Of a stretch of DNA of 64,000 nucleotides, positions 10,085 to 19,118 are shown one piece after another. Made by a program: the position numbers and the translations under genes. The notes under the pieces were generated by a model. That model did no database searches and was not told the DNA's origin. It saw nothing but the letters and a program-made list of their open reading frames with translations. Every line of letters begins with the position of its first letter. Position 1 is the first letter of the stretch. The DNA is from an uncultured Bacteroidia bacterium (GTDB lineage Bacteria > Bacteroidota > Bacteroidia > Bacteroidales > Prolixibacteraceae). The stretch spans positions 142,369 to 206,368 of the forward strand of contig CAIXZH010000024.1 in NCBI GenBank assembly GCA_903923905.1, read 5' to 3'.

Positions 10085-11386
10085 TTAATCCGTGACATAA
10101 TTCAGATTATCATCCAGGGGGGTCATCCTGGGCATCAGCAGGTGGACAAATCCCAGAATGGTCAGATAGGACAAACCTGCAATGACAAAGGCCCAGAAAT
10201 AGCCCGAATTACCGGCTGTATCCAAAACTGCGCCCAAAGCAATATCTGCTACGATGGCAACAGCCACTCCAATCATTTTTCCAATTCCGATCACTGATGC
10301 CACCGCCTTCTTGGGGAAAACATCAGGAACCAGTGTGTAACCATTAATCGACCAGGACTGGTGACCGGCAGCAGCAAGCCCTATCAAAAAGACGGCCACC
10401 CATTTACTGGCAATAACCGGGACAAAAGAGACCGGGAAAATGATCACTGCGCAAACCAGCATGGTGATTTTCCGGGCTTTATTGATCGACCATCCCTTTT
10501 TAATCAATGCGCCTGAGGCAAGTCCACCGAGAAGGCTTCCGGCATCGGCCATGATAAAAATAATCAGGAAGGGAAGCCCAATATTTTTAATGTCCACGCC
10601 AAACTGTTCGGCAAGGAATTTGGCTCCCCAGAAAAGGTAAAACCACCAGACGCCATCAGTTATAGTGGTTAATGAAAAAGCCCAGGTTTCCCGTTTGGGG
10701 AGAAGCTTTAACCAGGGGATCTTTTCGAGGGTCTCTTCTGACGAATCGCTGTTGATATATTCGAGCTCCCTTTTTGACAATTTAGGGTGATCTTCCGGTT
10801 TTTGATAGGTTTTCAGCCATAAAAACACCCAAAGTGAACTGAGTGCCCCTGTAATCAGAAAAGGTATCTGCCAGTTATCTCCTTCGACCGAGACAATGGC
10901 ACCCACGATAAATGGCGCTAATATCGCCCCTACACTGGTTGAGGCGTCAAAAATGCCGGTAGCAAAAGCCCGGTCCTTTTTGGGAAACCACTCAGCTACG
11001 GTTTTGATGGCGGCAGGAAAGTTCCCCGACTCACCAATACCGAGTCCAAAACGGGCAGCAATAAACCCAATTAAACTAAAGGCAGGTCTTATCAAAGCAT
11101 GGAGCATCCCAAAAATACTCCAGATAACGATTGAAATGGTATAACCGGTTTTAGTGCCGAGTCTGTCGATGATACCACCCATGAACAGAAGTCCTATTCC
11201 ATAAGCGATCTTGAACGAAACCATGATAGCCGCATAATCTTTATTCGTCCATTCGAAAAGCTTCTGCAAAGTTGGGGCCATCACCCCGACAATACTTCGG
11301 TCGAAATAGTTAATAGTGGTAGCCATAAACACCAGGGCAAGAATCCGGTAACGGTAGGTTCCGATTTTTTCAGTTAAATTAGTCAT
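10085..11386 (-). CDS. MFS transporter, ACS family (hexuronate/galactonate type)
   Basis: A 433-residue inner-membrane protein with about 12 hydrophobic segments. INYFDRSIVGVMAPTLQ in the first helix and GGIIDRLGTKTGYT in the loop between helices 2 and 3 match the anion:cation symporter branch, which includes ExuT- and DgoT-like transporters for hexuronates and sugar acids. It is the first gene of the row MFS, truncated oxidoreductase, aminotransferase, oxidoreductase, with a 47-bp gap to the next. It probably imports the substrate (a sugar acid or a small amino-sugar/cyclitol) processed by the downstream enzymes; the precise substrate is a guess. Confidence 0.88.
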   Translation of the reverse strand: MTNLTEKIGTYRYRILALVFMATTINYFDRSIVGVMAPTLQKLFEWTNKDYAAIMVSFKIAYGIGLLFMGGIIDRLGTKTGYTISIVIWSIFGMLHALIRPAFSLIGFIAARFGLGIGESGNFPAAIKTVAEWFPKKDRAFATGIFDASTSVGAILAPFIVGAIVSVEGDNWQIPFLITGALSSLWVFLWLKTYQKPEDHPKLSKRELEYINSDSSEETLEKIPWLKLLPKRETWAFSLTTITDGVWWFYLFWGAKFLAEQFGVDIKNIGLPFLIIFIMADAGSLLGGLASGALIKKGWSINKARKITMLVCAVIIFPVSFVPVIASKWVAVFLIGLAAAGHQSWSINGYTLVPDVFPKKAVASVIGIGKMIGVAVAIVADIALGAVLDTAGNSGYFWAFVIAGLSYLTILGFVHLLMPRMTPLDDNLNYVTD

Positions 11387-11424
11387 CTGTTCAGTTTGAT
11401 ATAATTATTTATTCTTTTGAAAAA

Positions 11425-11463
11425 GCTGTTAGGCTGTTGGCTGTTAGGCTGTTGGCTGTTAGG
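11425..11463. repeat. 15-bp tandem repeat, about 2.6 copies
   Basis: The unit GCTGTTAGGCTGTTG is repeated directly twice and followed by a partial copy. It lies in the spacer upstream of the MFS gene, next to a hairpin and a glycosidase remnant. It codes for nothing visible. Confidence 0.8.
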
Positions 11464-11503
11464 GTATAGGTAAGATATTAAAATTCAATCAACTAATCCT
11501 CCT

Positions 11504-11537
11504 AATAGTCTTTTAGCCTATAGCCTAAAAGACTATT
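11504..11537. repeat. Inverted repeat, 13-bp perfect arms with 8-nt loop
   Basis: Arms at 11504-11516 and 11525-11537 (AATAGTCTTTTAG and its complement). There is no T-run on either side, so an intrinsic terminator is doubtful. It lies at the 3' edge of the GH29 remnant. Confidence 0.7.
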
Positions 11538-11749
11538 TCCCCGCCTCATACACCAGTTTCCCTTCCACCTTTGGATACTGGCTTCGGGTAAAACACCTTC
11601 GGAAGTCGGCCCAACATTTAGCAGGATATTCCCCCCTTGGAGGCAATATCTATGAGCTTTCTGATTAAATCCAAGGACGATTTCCATTTCGGGTCATTTT
11701 TATTATATCCCCAATTGTCATTCATGGTCATACGACTCTCCCAGATTTG
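11533..11749 (-). pseudogene. GH29 alpha-L-fucosidase remnant with frameshift
   Basis: Two reading frames together give a recognisable piece of GH29. Upstream frame: [17 protein letters not shown] followed by [19 protein letters not shown]. Downstream frame: [20 protein letters not shown]. They join if one G is restored in a G6 run (C6 on the plus strand at 11631-11636). The N-terminal two thirds, including the nucleophile Asp, are gone, and the C-terminus does not continue as GH29; a third frame ends in YPKVEGKLVYEAGK at a stop near 11533 and may be the tail of another gene. GH29 enzymes remove alpha-fucose, in keeping with the neighbouring GH95. Confidence 0.8.
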
Positions 11750-11842
11750 CTATTATTTCTCCATAAGTTCATACCTATTTTTGGTTTAAAATTGATTGGC
11801 CACATCTCTTACATACCGAAACAGCTACTTTTCAAAAAATTC

Positions 11843-13141
11843 TTATTGCCGTCCCTTAGTAGGAAGAGATTTTTTATTTAGCCAGCTGACTATCTTCCAA
11901 TACAACAACATCGAGCCACCGGGAAAATCTGCACCCAGGCCATCTTTACCTGCTGTCAGAAACATATTTCCGGTGCCATCAATATTGCAAATAAATATTT
12001 CACCTCTGCCTGCAACTTTTGCCGAAGTATAGGTTAGTTTTTTTCCATCCGGCGAAACGACTCCCCTGAAATCCCACTTCCCATCCAGATAATGAGTAAC
12101 AGGAATCTCGTGGCCAGAAAAAGGATCAAGCCACTCGATGACACATCCCCCCTTTGCACTTTCCGGGCTAAAAGTGTTCTCCAAATGATTTCCAAGTTCG
12201 GGCTTGTAGGCGGCATCATGATGAGCTCCAGGGGAAAGTTTTGAATAGACCAGGTATATTCCATCAGGTGACCAGGATGTTGTATTGGATCCCCCGCAAC
12301 GATGGTCTTTGGTGCCGTAGGCTGTACCAAAATATTGGGACTGACCATTTGTTACAACCCGGTGTTCACTTCCATCGGGGCGTCCAATACACAAATCGGC
12401 ATAATGATGTGAGGGTTCCTTTCTGGTATCACAGTCCAGATAAGCGAGCCATTTATCATCAGGACTCCATTCCGGGCCAAAAAACAGGTGCCCCTCCTTT
12501 CCGGTCACATGTTTCCGGTCTTTCCCTTCCATATCAGTCGAATTTATGGTGTATCCCTCCGAGGCGATATGGAAGGCGATGCGGGTTGAATGGTGATTTA
12601 GCTGGATTCCATAAATAAATTCCTGCCCTGAAAGCAATTTCCATTCCTTTCCGTCCAGATCGGTCAGGTACAAAAGCTGGAATTTATGGTTTTCCGCACT
12701 CACGCTGCAAAGCATATGTTTCCCATCAGAGAGCAAGGCGGCACAGAAAATCTGATCTGCCGGACGCCCATTGGTTATCAGCTCGGTAAGCTCTCCGGCA
12801 GATAAGTTATACTTCCAGAGCCGATTATACATCTTCCCTGTCACATTAGCCGTTATACTGTAGTTTTCGTAACTTGTCAGAATACAATTTCGTTTATCGG
12901 GGAAGATAGCGTCCAGACCAGACCAGCGCCTATCTTTTTTCTCCGGCAGTTGCAGGTAGCGCTCGCTGGTACCATCTTCATTAATAAATCCGACACCTCC
13001 GGCAATAGGAGTAAACGTTATAACCCGCTTACTGATCCATTTTACCTGTTTCGAATTTTGCTTTAATTCGGGGGTTGAATGACTGCCTGTCAATAAAATG
13101 ATTATCAGAATATAAGTTACAATTGATATTGGATTTATCAT
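11843..13141 (-). CDS. TolB-like beta-propeller protein (PD40 repeats), exported
   Basis: A 432-residue protein with an N-terminal hydrophobic export signal (IVTYILIIILLTGSHS). Several repeats of the WD40-like/PD40 type are visible: WSPDDKWLAYLDCD, WSPDGIYLVYSK and VSPDGKKLTYTSA, as in TolB and in oligogalacturonate lyase-like proteins. Several His residues (SHHYADLCIGRPDGSEH, GAHHDAAYKPELGNHLEN) could bind a metal or act in catalysis, so a lyase of the PL22 type cannot be excluded, but I see no decisive motif. It is 73 bp behind the GH31 gene on the same strand, so a role in glycan binding or cleavage is likely by context only. Confidence 0.65.
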   Translation of the reverse strand: MINPISIVTYILIIILLTGSHSTPELKQNSKQVKWISKRVITFTPIAGGVGFINEDGTSERYLQLPEKKDRRWSGLDAIFPDKRNCILTSYENYSITANVTGKMYNRLWKYNLSAGELTELITNGRPADQIFCAALLSDGKHMLCSVSAENHKFQLLYLTDLDGKEWKLLSGQEFIYGIQLNHHSTRIAFHIASEGYTINSTDMEGKDRKHVTGKEGHLFFGPEWSPDDKWLAYLDCDTRKEPSHHYADLCIGRPDGSEHRVVTNGQSQYFGTAYGTKDHRCGGSNTTSWSPDGIYLVYSKLSPGAHHDAAYKPELGNHLENTFSPESAKGGCVIEWLDPFSGHEIPVTHYLDGKWDFRGVVSPDGKKLTYTSAKVAGRGEIFICNIDGTGNMFLTAGKDGLGADFPGGSMLLYWKIVSWLNKKSLPTKGRQ

Positions 13142-13214
13142 ATTTCTATATTTTGTTTTTTAATTGTTAAGATCGAATTAAAGATAGATAATTTAACAAC
13201 CTAACAATTTGCAT

Positions 13215-15365
13215 TTAATTTGAGTCAGCCAGGATTTTCCAGGTAACTTTTCCGATGTTGTCTGGTTTACCTCTGTTCGCTTTAGAAATCGTGCCGGTAA
13301 GCTTCCCTTTTTTGTCGGGTGCTACCATTAATTCACGCCAGGAATAGCTTCCTTTTTCGTAGTCGAACGTTTCGCCATCGTCGTCATACAGTTGGTAGGT
13401 GCCAGGTTTGGAACCGTAGTAACTGATTTCAAGATCAAATTTCTCTCCTGAAGCCGGGGCGTGTAAAAGTGGCGGCATCATTGGAATAATCCCGCCGTCT
13501 TTGACAAAAACGGGAATATGATCCAATCCGGCAGTTACTTTGATAATCTCTCCATCACCTGCATATTTCCCGGTGTAAAAATCAAACCATTTCCCTTTCG
13601 GAAGGATAACTTCCCTGCTGGTTTGTCCTTTAAACAGGGGTGCGACCAACAGGTATTCACCAGCCATATACTGGTCTTTTATCTCTTTGGTAACCGATAA
13701 GGCATAAGGGTTTTCACCCAGATTGGTATTTTTAAGTTCAGATACCGCTTGTGTCCCAAAACCAGGTTCAAGGTTCATTGCACGAAACGGGGGTGTTCCT
13801 TCAAAATGGTATTTGGCAAATTCAGAATAGAAATAAGGCATGAGCTGCATCCTGAGTAAGGCGATTTTTTTCACCTCTTTCTCCACTTCAGGGAATGACC
13901 ACGGTTTGGTACCATCCGCCCAGGCATTAATCATGGCCATAGGTGAAAAACAAACGGTCTGCATACGGCGCACCCACTCTTCGCCTCCCGAAGATCCGCG
14001 CACTTCAGGAGTCCACAAAACTCCGCAAAAGCTACTGTTAATTAAAGCTGTGATAAAATCTTCATGACTGTAAAAGTCATTATAAATAACATATGGGAAG
14101 GAGGATGCCCCGGCGTTTGACGCCCGGACCAGGCCATAAGTCCGTGTGTTATTTTGGCGGAACAAATCAGTGGTCATTTTTTGAAGTAAAACACCATAAG
14201 TCTGGCGTATCTGTTCAGCGCTGTTTCCCGAAGGAAATTTTGCCACGTCGGGCCAGAGCCATCCATCGAAACCGTCACATTCATCAACTTTATAACCGCC
14301 GATTCCAAGATTAATCTGATTTTTACGCAACTGACCGGCGACAATATTTTGTGCCTCAGGAAGGGTAAAGTCAGGCACTAAGCCATCCCATACTTTATGT
14401 GATCCGGACAATGCAACTAGTTTTTGATAGATCGGAGAGGCAGGAGAGACATAGGGATTTGTCCACAGATTAAGCCTTATTCCCATCGCTTTCATGGTCT
14501 TTACAAACCCTTCAGGATCAGGGAACCGGGATTTATCCCATTCAAGACTACACGGATACGATTTGCTTTGCCAGCCGGGTTCCAATCCGATAAAATCGAG
14601 GGGATATCCTTTATCGGCAAAGGCTTTGGCCTCGGCAATCACTTCGTCTGCCTTGAAAAGGGCGCGAACCCGTTGCGTAAAACCGAGTCCCCATCGCGGA
14701 GGCATGCACCCGCCGCCATTAAAGAGGTTAAACCGGCGTACCACATCAAGCATGGTTGAACCGGCAAAAACATAGATTTCAACTCCCTGTGCAGGAACGA
14801 GCATCTCAACGGCATCGGAATAAGGGTTGGCTGTCCAATCCCTATCGGTATTCCGGTCACGGGCTTGGGGTGCATTGGGGCTATCTTTCCGGACCGCTGT
14901 ACCGGCATAAACCTTGATATATCGGGCGCTGTTCACAAATACGCCGTATCCTTTATCCGAGATATAAAACGGAACCGGAGCATGGGTCCGTCCATTGTCT
15001 TCACCACCATAATGATCCACATGCAATTGCATAATTCTTCCGCGTTGCTGTACTGTTTTAAAATTCAATCCGAATCCGTATAGCTGTTCCCCCCTGACAA
15101 GCGGAAAACGAAGAGCAGTTTTACCATCGGAGACTTCTGCGACAATTTCCTGTGGCGACAGGGGAAAATCAGCATTTCCAAGTTTAGTCAACGCCTCAAG
15201 ATTAGATTGAACACCGGCAGCTTTCAGCAGATCATATTTTTCGGGCACGCCTGCAACAGTTTTCCAAATACCGGGAGCAACTACCTCCCATTTTGGATTT
15301 TGGGACTTACCCTGAATTGGCAATAACAAATAAATTACAGCCAGCAATTGAATTCGTTTTTTCAT
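13215..15365 (-). CDS. GH31-family glycosidase (alpha-galactosidase/xylosidase-like), secreted
   Basis: A 716-residue protein with a signal peptide ending near residue 21. The N-terminal beta-domain includes EQLYGFGLNF (about 93-102). The barrel starts near MPPRWGLGF (221-229); the nucleophile motif GYKVDECDG places the catalytic Asp at about residue 361, and the region LVRASNAGASSFPYVIYND carries the probable acid/base Asp in place of the usual W-x-GD form. The C-terminal beta-sandwich shows LLVAPLFKG and PKGKWFDFYTG. GH31 covers alpha-glucosidases, xylosidases, galactosidases and others; KVDECDG is typical of a Bacteroidota branch and the substrate cannot be read from sequence. The TolB-like gene follows after 73 bp. 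Confidence 0.88.
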   Translation of the reverse strand: MKKRIQLLAVIYLLLPIQGKSQNPKWEVVAPGIWKTVAGVPEKYDLLKAAGVQSNLEALTKLGNADFPLSPQEIVAEVSDGKTALRFPLVRGEQLYGFGLNFKTVQQRGRIMQLHVDHYGGEDNGRTHAPVPFYISDKGYGVFVNSARYIKVYAGTAVRKDSPNAPQARDRNTDRDWTANPYSDAVEMLVPAQGVEIYVFAGSTMLDVVRRFNLFNGGGCMPPRWGLGFTQRVRALFKADEVIAEAKAFADKGYPLDFIGLEPGWQSKSYPCSLEWDKSRFPDPEGFVKTMKAMGIRLNLWTNPYVSPASPIYQKLVALSGSHKVWDGLVPDFTLPEAQNIVAGQLRKNQINLGIGGYKVDECDGFDGWLWPDVAKFPSGNSAEQIRQTYGVLLQKMTTDLFRQNNTRTYGLVRASNAGASSFPYVIYNDFYSHEDFITALINSSFCGVLWTPEVRGSSGGEEWVRRMQTVCFSPMAMINAWADGTKPWSFPEVEKEVKKIALLRMQLMPYFYSEFAKYHFEGTPPFRAMNLEPGFGTQAVSELKNTNLGENPYALSVTKEIKDQYMAGEYLLVAPLFKGQTSREVILPKGKWFDFYTGKYAGDGEIIKVTAGLDHIPVFVKDGGIIPMMPPLLHAPASGEKFDLEISYYGSKPGTYQLYDDDGETFDYEKGSYSWRELMVAPDKKGKLTGTISKANRGKPDNIGKVTWKILADSN

Positions 15366-15372
15366 TATTGTA

Positions 15373-15953
15373 CTAAGATCTGGTTAGTTTATCACTTTTT
15401 AATTTTTGAATTGAAGTAAATCCATCAACACGAAGGGAATTACGGTGTAAATGTGCCCCGGGCTGTGCATAATCCTGATTGGTATCGGGAAAAGGGCAAA
15501 AGTTATGGCTTGCCGGCGCCTCATTAGCCAAAATTACATTATTTTTAAACGTACCATTTATTTGAGAGTCCTGATTCGGATTTTTCCCAATGAATCCCGT
15601 CTTTCGATTCCGCGATACAGGTAGATTCCAGGTTACTGCCATCTTTCCCGGAGGATGGCAAACCCCGGTAATAAACACAATAAACCGTTTTATCCTTAAT
15701 GACAGTGCAATATCCGCAAAAAGGGCCCTCCCACGGTTTATCAAAATAAAAAACCGGACCTTCGTCATGTGGGGTGTGCTTAACGATTCGTATCCCTTCA
15801 AGCTTGTCAATCAAATAATTATCAACAATAGCTCACGTCTGTCACCAAGTTGAATGACTTCATTTTTTCCCCATTACCGGTCAAACCTTTAAAGCTGATC
15901 AAGCTGATAAAAAGAAACAAAACCAGATATTGGATAAGCATCGGTCTCTTCAT
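15373..15953 (-). pseudogene. Decayed glycosidase-like five-bladed propeller protein
   Basis: Pieces of one protein appear in several frames. An ATG at 15953 starts a signal peptide (QYLVLFLFISLISFKG). A second frame has VIQLGDRRELL, a third continues with NYLIDKLEGIRIV, VFYFDKPWEGPFCGYC and AESKDGIHWEK, and after another shift NNVILANEAPASHNFCPFPD appears. It is then joined to LRVDGFTS, a block normally near the C-terminus of such propellers (GH43/GH32-like fold), so the middle is deleted. At least three frameshifts plus an internal deletion make this a clear pseudogene. The original enzyme probably acted on oligosaccharides. Confidence 0.72.
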
Positions 15954-16183
15954 GGATATTCTGAATTATTGCTTTGATGAAATCTTAATCGCTGGAACAT
16001 TTGGCTGGAAATGTTTCTCAATTGTATAAATTTTAATTAACTCACTAATATTTAGATTCCTGATCGATGCTGACCCACCTTGATTTATACATTTCCTTTT
16101 GTGGATGTAAGTTCATGAACGTTTCATCGGCAAAATTGTTAATTGGAACCCTTTACAACTTTTGAGGAATTTGCCAATTCATC

Positions 16184-16573
16184 TCATTTCCGGATCGGAT
16201 AACTATCCAGCGTACGTCGAACCCAGGCATAACGTTTCTCATCAGGTCCAACTTTTATATCTGAAATTAATTTGGCTGCGCCAACGGGTAATTCTGTATG
16301 GCTGTTATTCAATAAACCGACATTTGCTGTTGCTTCATTAAAAATTCGATTTAACTGCACTACAATTTTTGCAGGCGGAGTGGCAGAGAATCCCCCGATT
16401 ACTGCATTGGGATCCATTCCCAATGAACGAAGCTCGTATGGATTTAAGGTAATATCAAGTTCGGTTGAGGCAGGAATCGCCTGGTTGGTCGCAAGATCAG
16501 TTATTTGGTTGGTATTTTTTCCGAGCTGCAACTTCACTTTGACAGGATAATATTCGTGGTTGAGTTTATAAAA
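16184..16573 (-). pseudogene. C-terminal fragment of a glycosidase-like protein
   Basis: An open stretch of about 130 codons with no start codon before residue 14; an in-frame stop lies just upstream at 16576-16574. It reads YYPVKVKLQLGKNTNQITDL and then ITLNPYELRSLGMDP, a signature of the small beta-domain that closes many barrel-type sugar hydrolases, followed by a charged helical tail ending YAWVRRTLDSYPIRK. The catalytic domain is absent. A short protein could start at the internal ATG at 16537, but a leftover 3' end is more likely in this region of broken genes. The enzyme class cannot be told. Confidence 0.5.
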
Positions 16574-16695
16574 TTACCACTAAGTTTAAACATATACCAC
16601 TATCAATCTATCTCTTATCATAAGAATGCAATGATTTAAACTAATTAAATGCTGACTTGTTATATTCCTGAAATTCATCCTTTAAAACCATATTA

Positions 16696-17709
16696 ATGAA
16701 ACTTATCATACTGCTTTTACTGCCTTTTGCCCTGATTGGTCAAAATACAGTTAAACCAATTTCCGGCTCAGTCAAAGCGCTCAACTTTGTAAATTCGTTG
16801 AACGAGACTCAGCGAAAAAAGGCAGTCTTCCCGTTTAATGAAATGAATCGTTATGAATGGCATTTCCTGCCTGCAGCTATGATTGGACGCACAGGCATTG
16901 CGGTGAAAGACCTCGACTCTCTTCAAAAGGAAAACCTCCATCTGTTGCTTCATGCCTATTTAAGCAAAGAAGGTTATGTAAGGACTACAAACATTATGGA
17001 TTTTGAATACCTTCTGAAGGAGATGCAACCTAAAAATCCGGGCCGTATCCCTGAAAATTATTCGGTCACAATCTACGGTACACCATCCCAGGACAGCATA
17101 TGGGGATGGAAATTCTCGGGCCATCACCTGGCGCTTAACTTTACTATCGTTAAAGACAAAATAGGATTTGCACCTTTCTTCTTTGGGGTATATCCTGCGG
17201 AAGTGAAAGATGGCCCTAAAAAAGGGACACGTCTGTTAAAGGACCAGGAAGATTTGGGTTTTGAGTTAGTAAATTCATTAACACCCGAACAAAAAAATGT
17301 AGCTATCTTTGATTTAAGAGCATTTACCGAAATTGTGACTACTAATTCACAAAAGGCTGGCCCACTGGAGCCTGTCGGCCTATTTGCCAACCGAATGAAT
17401 CCTGAACAAAAAATAGTTTTAAATAAGGTAATCGCATCCTACTTACTTTCGATGCCTGTAAGCCTCGCAACTGCCAGGATAAAGAAAATCGCATTTGAAG
17501 ATATGAATTCCATCAGATTTGGTTGGGCAGGAGGCCTGATTCCAGGAAAACCCCATTATTACAGGATTCAGGGAAAAACATTTCTGATTGAGTTTGACAA
17601 TACGCAAGACAATGCAAATCACATACATACGGTTTGGAGAGATTTTAATGGTGATTTTGGGCTGGATCTGATCCGGGAACATTATCACGACACTCACCAT
17701 CATCAATAG
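16696..17709 (+). CDS. DUF3500-family exported protein
   Basis: A 337-residue protein with a signal peptide (LIILLLLPFALIGQ). The sequence matches the DUF3500 family: LNFVNSLNETQRKKAVFPFN, WHFLPAAMIGRTGIAVKDL, GWKFSGHHLALNFTI, and the C-terminal FLIEFDNTQDNANHIHTVWRD followed by HYHDTHHH. The many His and Asp residues suggest metal binding, but no reaction is established. It is the first plus-strand gene after the long minus-strand glycan region, and the pirin gene follows 65 bp later. Confidence 0.85.
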   Translation: MKLIILLLLPFALIGQNTVKPISGSVKALNFVNSLNETQRKKAVFPFNEMNRYEWHFLPAAMIGRTGIAVKDLDSLQKENLHLLLHAYLSKEGYVRTTNIMDFEYLLKEMQPKNPGRIPENYSVTIYGTPSQDSIWGWKFSGHHLALNFTIVKDKIGFAPFFFGVYPAEVKDGPKKGTRLLKDQEDLGFELVNSLTPEQKNVAIFDLRAFTEIVTTNSQKAGPLEPVGLFANRMNPEQKIVLNKVIASYLLSMPVSLATARIKKIAFEDMNSIRFGWAGGLIPGKPHYYRIQGKTFLIEFDNTQDNANHIHTVWRDFNGDFGLDLIREHYHDTHHHQ

Positions 17710-17774
17710 GAACAGGTGATAAAGTATCATCCGGAATTCCATTTCAATTTAATGACAAATAATATTTGAAAACA

Positions 17775-18797
17775 ATGACAACAAAAAGTGAAGCAATTAT
17801 CAGCATAAAACCTCTCGGATTTATGTGGCCTACGACAAATCCATTCCTATTTTGTGCGCATCATCTTGATGATTACCCTGCTGGCAATGAGGAGATGGGT
17901 CCGGCTGCCTCTCTTGCAGGACGGGAAATGGGTCAGGACTTTACACCGAAAGATGGCTGGCGGATGTACCATGGCCGCAAAGTTCCGGGCTTTCCTGTAC
18001 ATCCGCACCGTGGTTTTGAAACTATAACCATCGTTAGAACCGGGATGGTTGATCATTCCGATTCGCATGGACAGGCAGGCAGGTATGGTAAAGGTGATGT
18101 CCAATGGATGACAGCAGGAGCAGGTTTACAACACAGTGAGATGTTTCCGCTTCTGAATATGGACTCCGGAAATCCGGCCGAATTATTTCAACTCTGGCTA
18201 AACCTTCCAAAAGCGAAAAAATTTGCCGAACCACATTTTAAAATGCTTTGGTCTGAGGACATTCCAATTTATAAAACATCAGATAAAAACGGGAAACTGA
18301 CTGAAATTAATGTAATTACGGGTTCAATTGGTCATATAACAGCTTTGGCGGCAGCACCTGATTCCTGGGCCGCTGATCCCGATAACAAGGTGGCCGTCTG
18401 GACAATAAAGATGGAAGCCGATGGTCAGTGGATTATCCCTCCGGCAGGCGACGGAGTGAACAGGATTATCTATTTCCACCATGGATCATCGATAGAAATA
18501 AACGGCACTGCAGTTTCATCAAAACTTGCTATTGAATTAAAATCCGATCGTGAATTGATAATCACAAACGGAATTTCAGAATGCCAGTTACTACTTCTAC
18601 AGGGAAAACCAATCAATGAACCGGTCGTACAGTATGGACCGTTTGTGATGAACTCGCAGACAGAAATTCAGCAGGCAATGACCGATTACCGAAAAACTGA
18701 GTTTGGCGGCTGGCCCTGGCCGATGCATGAAATGGTTCATCCAAGGTCAAGAGGTCGCTTTGCCAAATACCGCGATGGATCTGAGGAGATCCGCTAA
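17775..18797 (+). CDS. Pirin-family protein
   Basis: A 340-residue cytoplasmic bicupin. The N-terminal cupin has the pirin core VHPHRGFETITIV, MVDHSDSHGQAG and MTAGAGLQHSEMF, which supply the three His and one Glu that bind iron in pirins and in YhhW-type quercetinases. GPFVMNSQTEIQQAMTDY near the C-terminus is also typical. ATG at 17775 is chosen over a TTG three codons earlier. Pirins range from dioxygenases to redox sensors; the role here is open. The length is larger than the common 230-290 residues because the second cupin is complete. Confidence 0.9.
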   Translation: MTTKSEAIISIKPLGFMWPTTNPFLFCAHHLDDYPAGNEEMGPAASLAGREMGQDFTPKDGWRMYHGRKVPGFPVHPHRGFETITIVRTGMVDHSDSHGQAGRYGKGDVQWMTAGAGLQHSEMFPLLNMDSGNPAELFQLWLNLPKAKKFAEPHFKMLWSEDIPIYKTSDKNGKLTEINVITGSIGHITALAAAPDSWAADPDNKVAVWTIKMEADGQWIIPPAGDGVNRIIYFHHGSSIEINGTAVSSKLAIELKSDRELIITNGISECQLLLLQGKPINEPVVQYGPFVMNSQTEIQQAMTDYRKTEFGGWPWPMHEMVHPRSRGRFAKYRDGSEEIR

Positions 18798-19118
18798 AGG
18801 CATTCGGATTCGGGGAAAAATCTTCTGCATATATTGAACACGGATAAAGCAGAAGTTAAGTTTTAATCCGTTTTCATAAAATTTTTAACAGGAAAGCAGG
18901 TTCTCATAAAACCAAAATAAAGTGAAATTTAAGACATAAAAATTTGGTTGTCATAATCTCCTTAAGCCTTAAAAATCCAGTATTGAATCGTTTTAGCTCC
19001 TCAATCAACAAAAAACTCAATAGAGCAATAAATACTTCAATAAAGTACTTGACAGTATCCAAGTAAATCTTATTTTTGCTCCGCATATTCGAATTTCCAA
19101 ATAAAATAATCAAATAAT
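18798..19118. other. 321-bp AT-rich spacer upstream of the oxidoreductase/DUF1080 pair
   Basis: No gene is supported. The only feature I see is the promoter at 19048-19078. A minus-strand open frame here overlaps the start of the next gene and has no family resemblance. Confidence 0.6.
19048..19078 (+). promoter_or_regulatory. Bacteroidota-type promoter of the oxidoreductase/DUF1080 genes
   Basis: CTTG at 19048-19051 (one change from TTTG), 19-bp spacer, then TATTTTTG at 19071-19078, matching the TTTG / TAnnTTTG consensus. It implies a leader of about 35 nt before the ATG at 19119. Confidence 0.6.

Noticed and set aside
15373..15810. Frame of 145 codons taken as a separate gene
   Set aside because: Its second half belongs to the decayed propeller protein and its first half is an out-of-frame reading of the same remnant.
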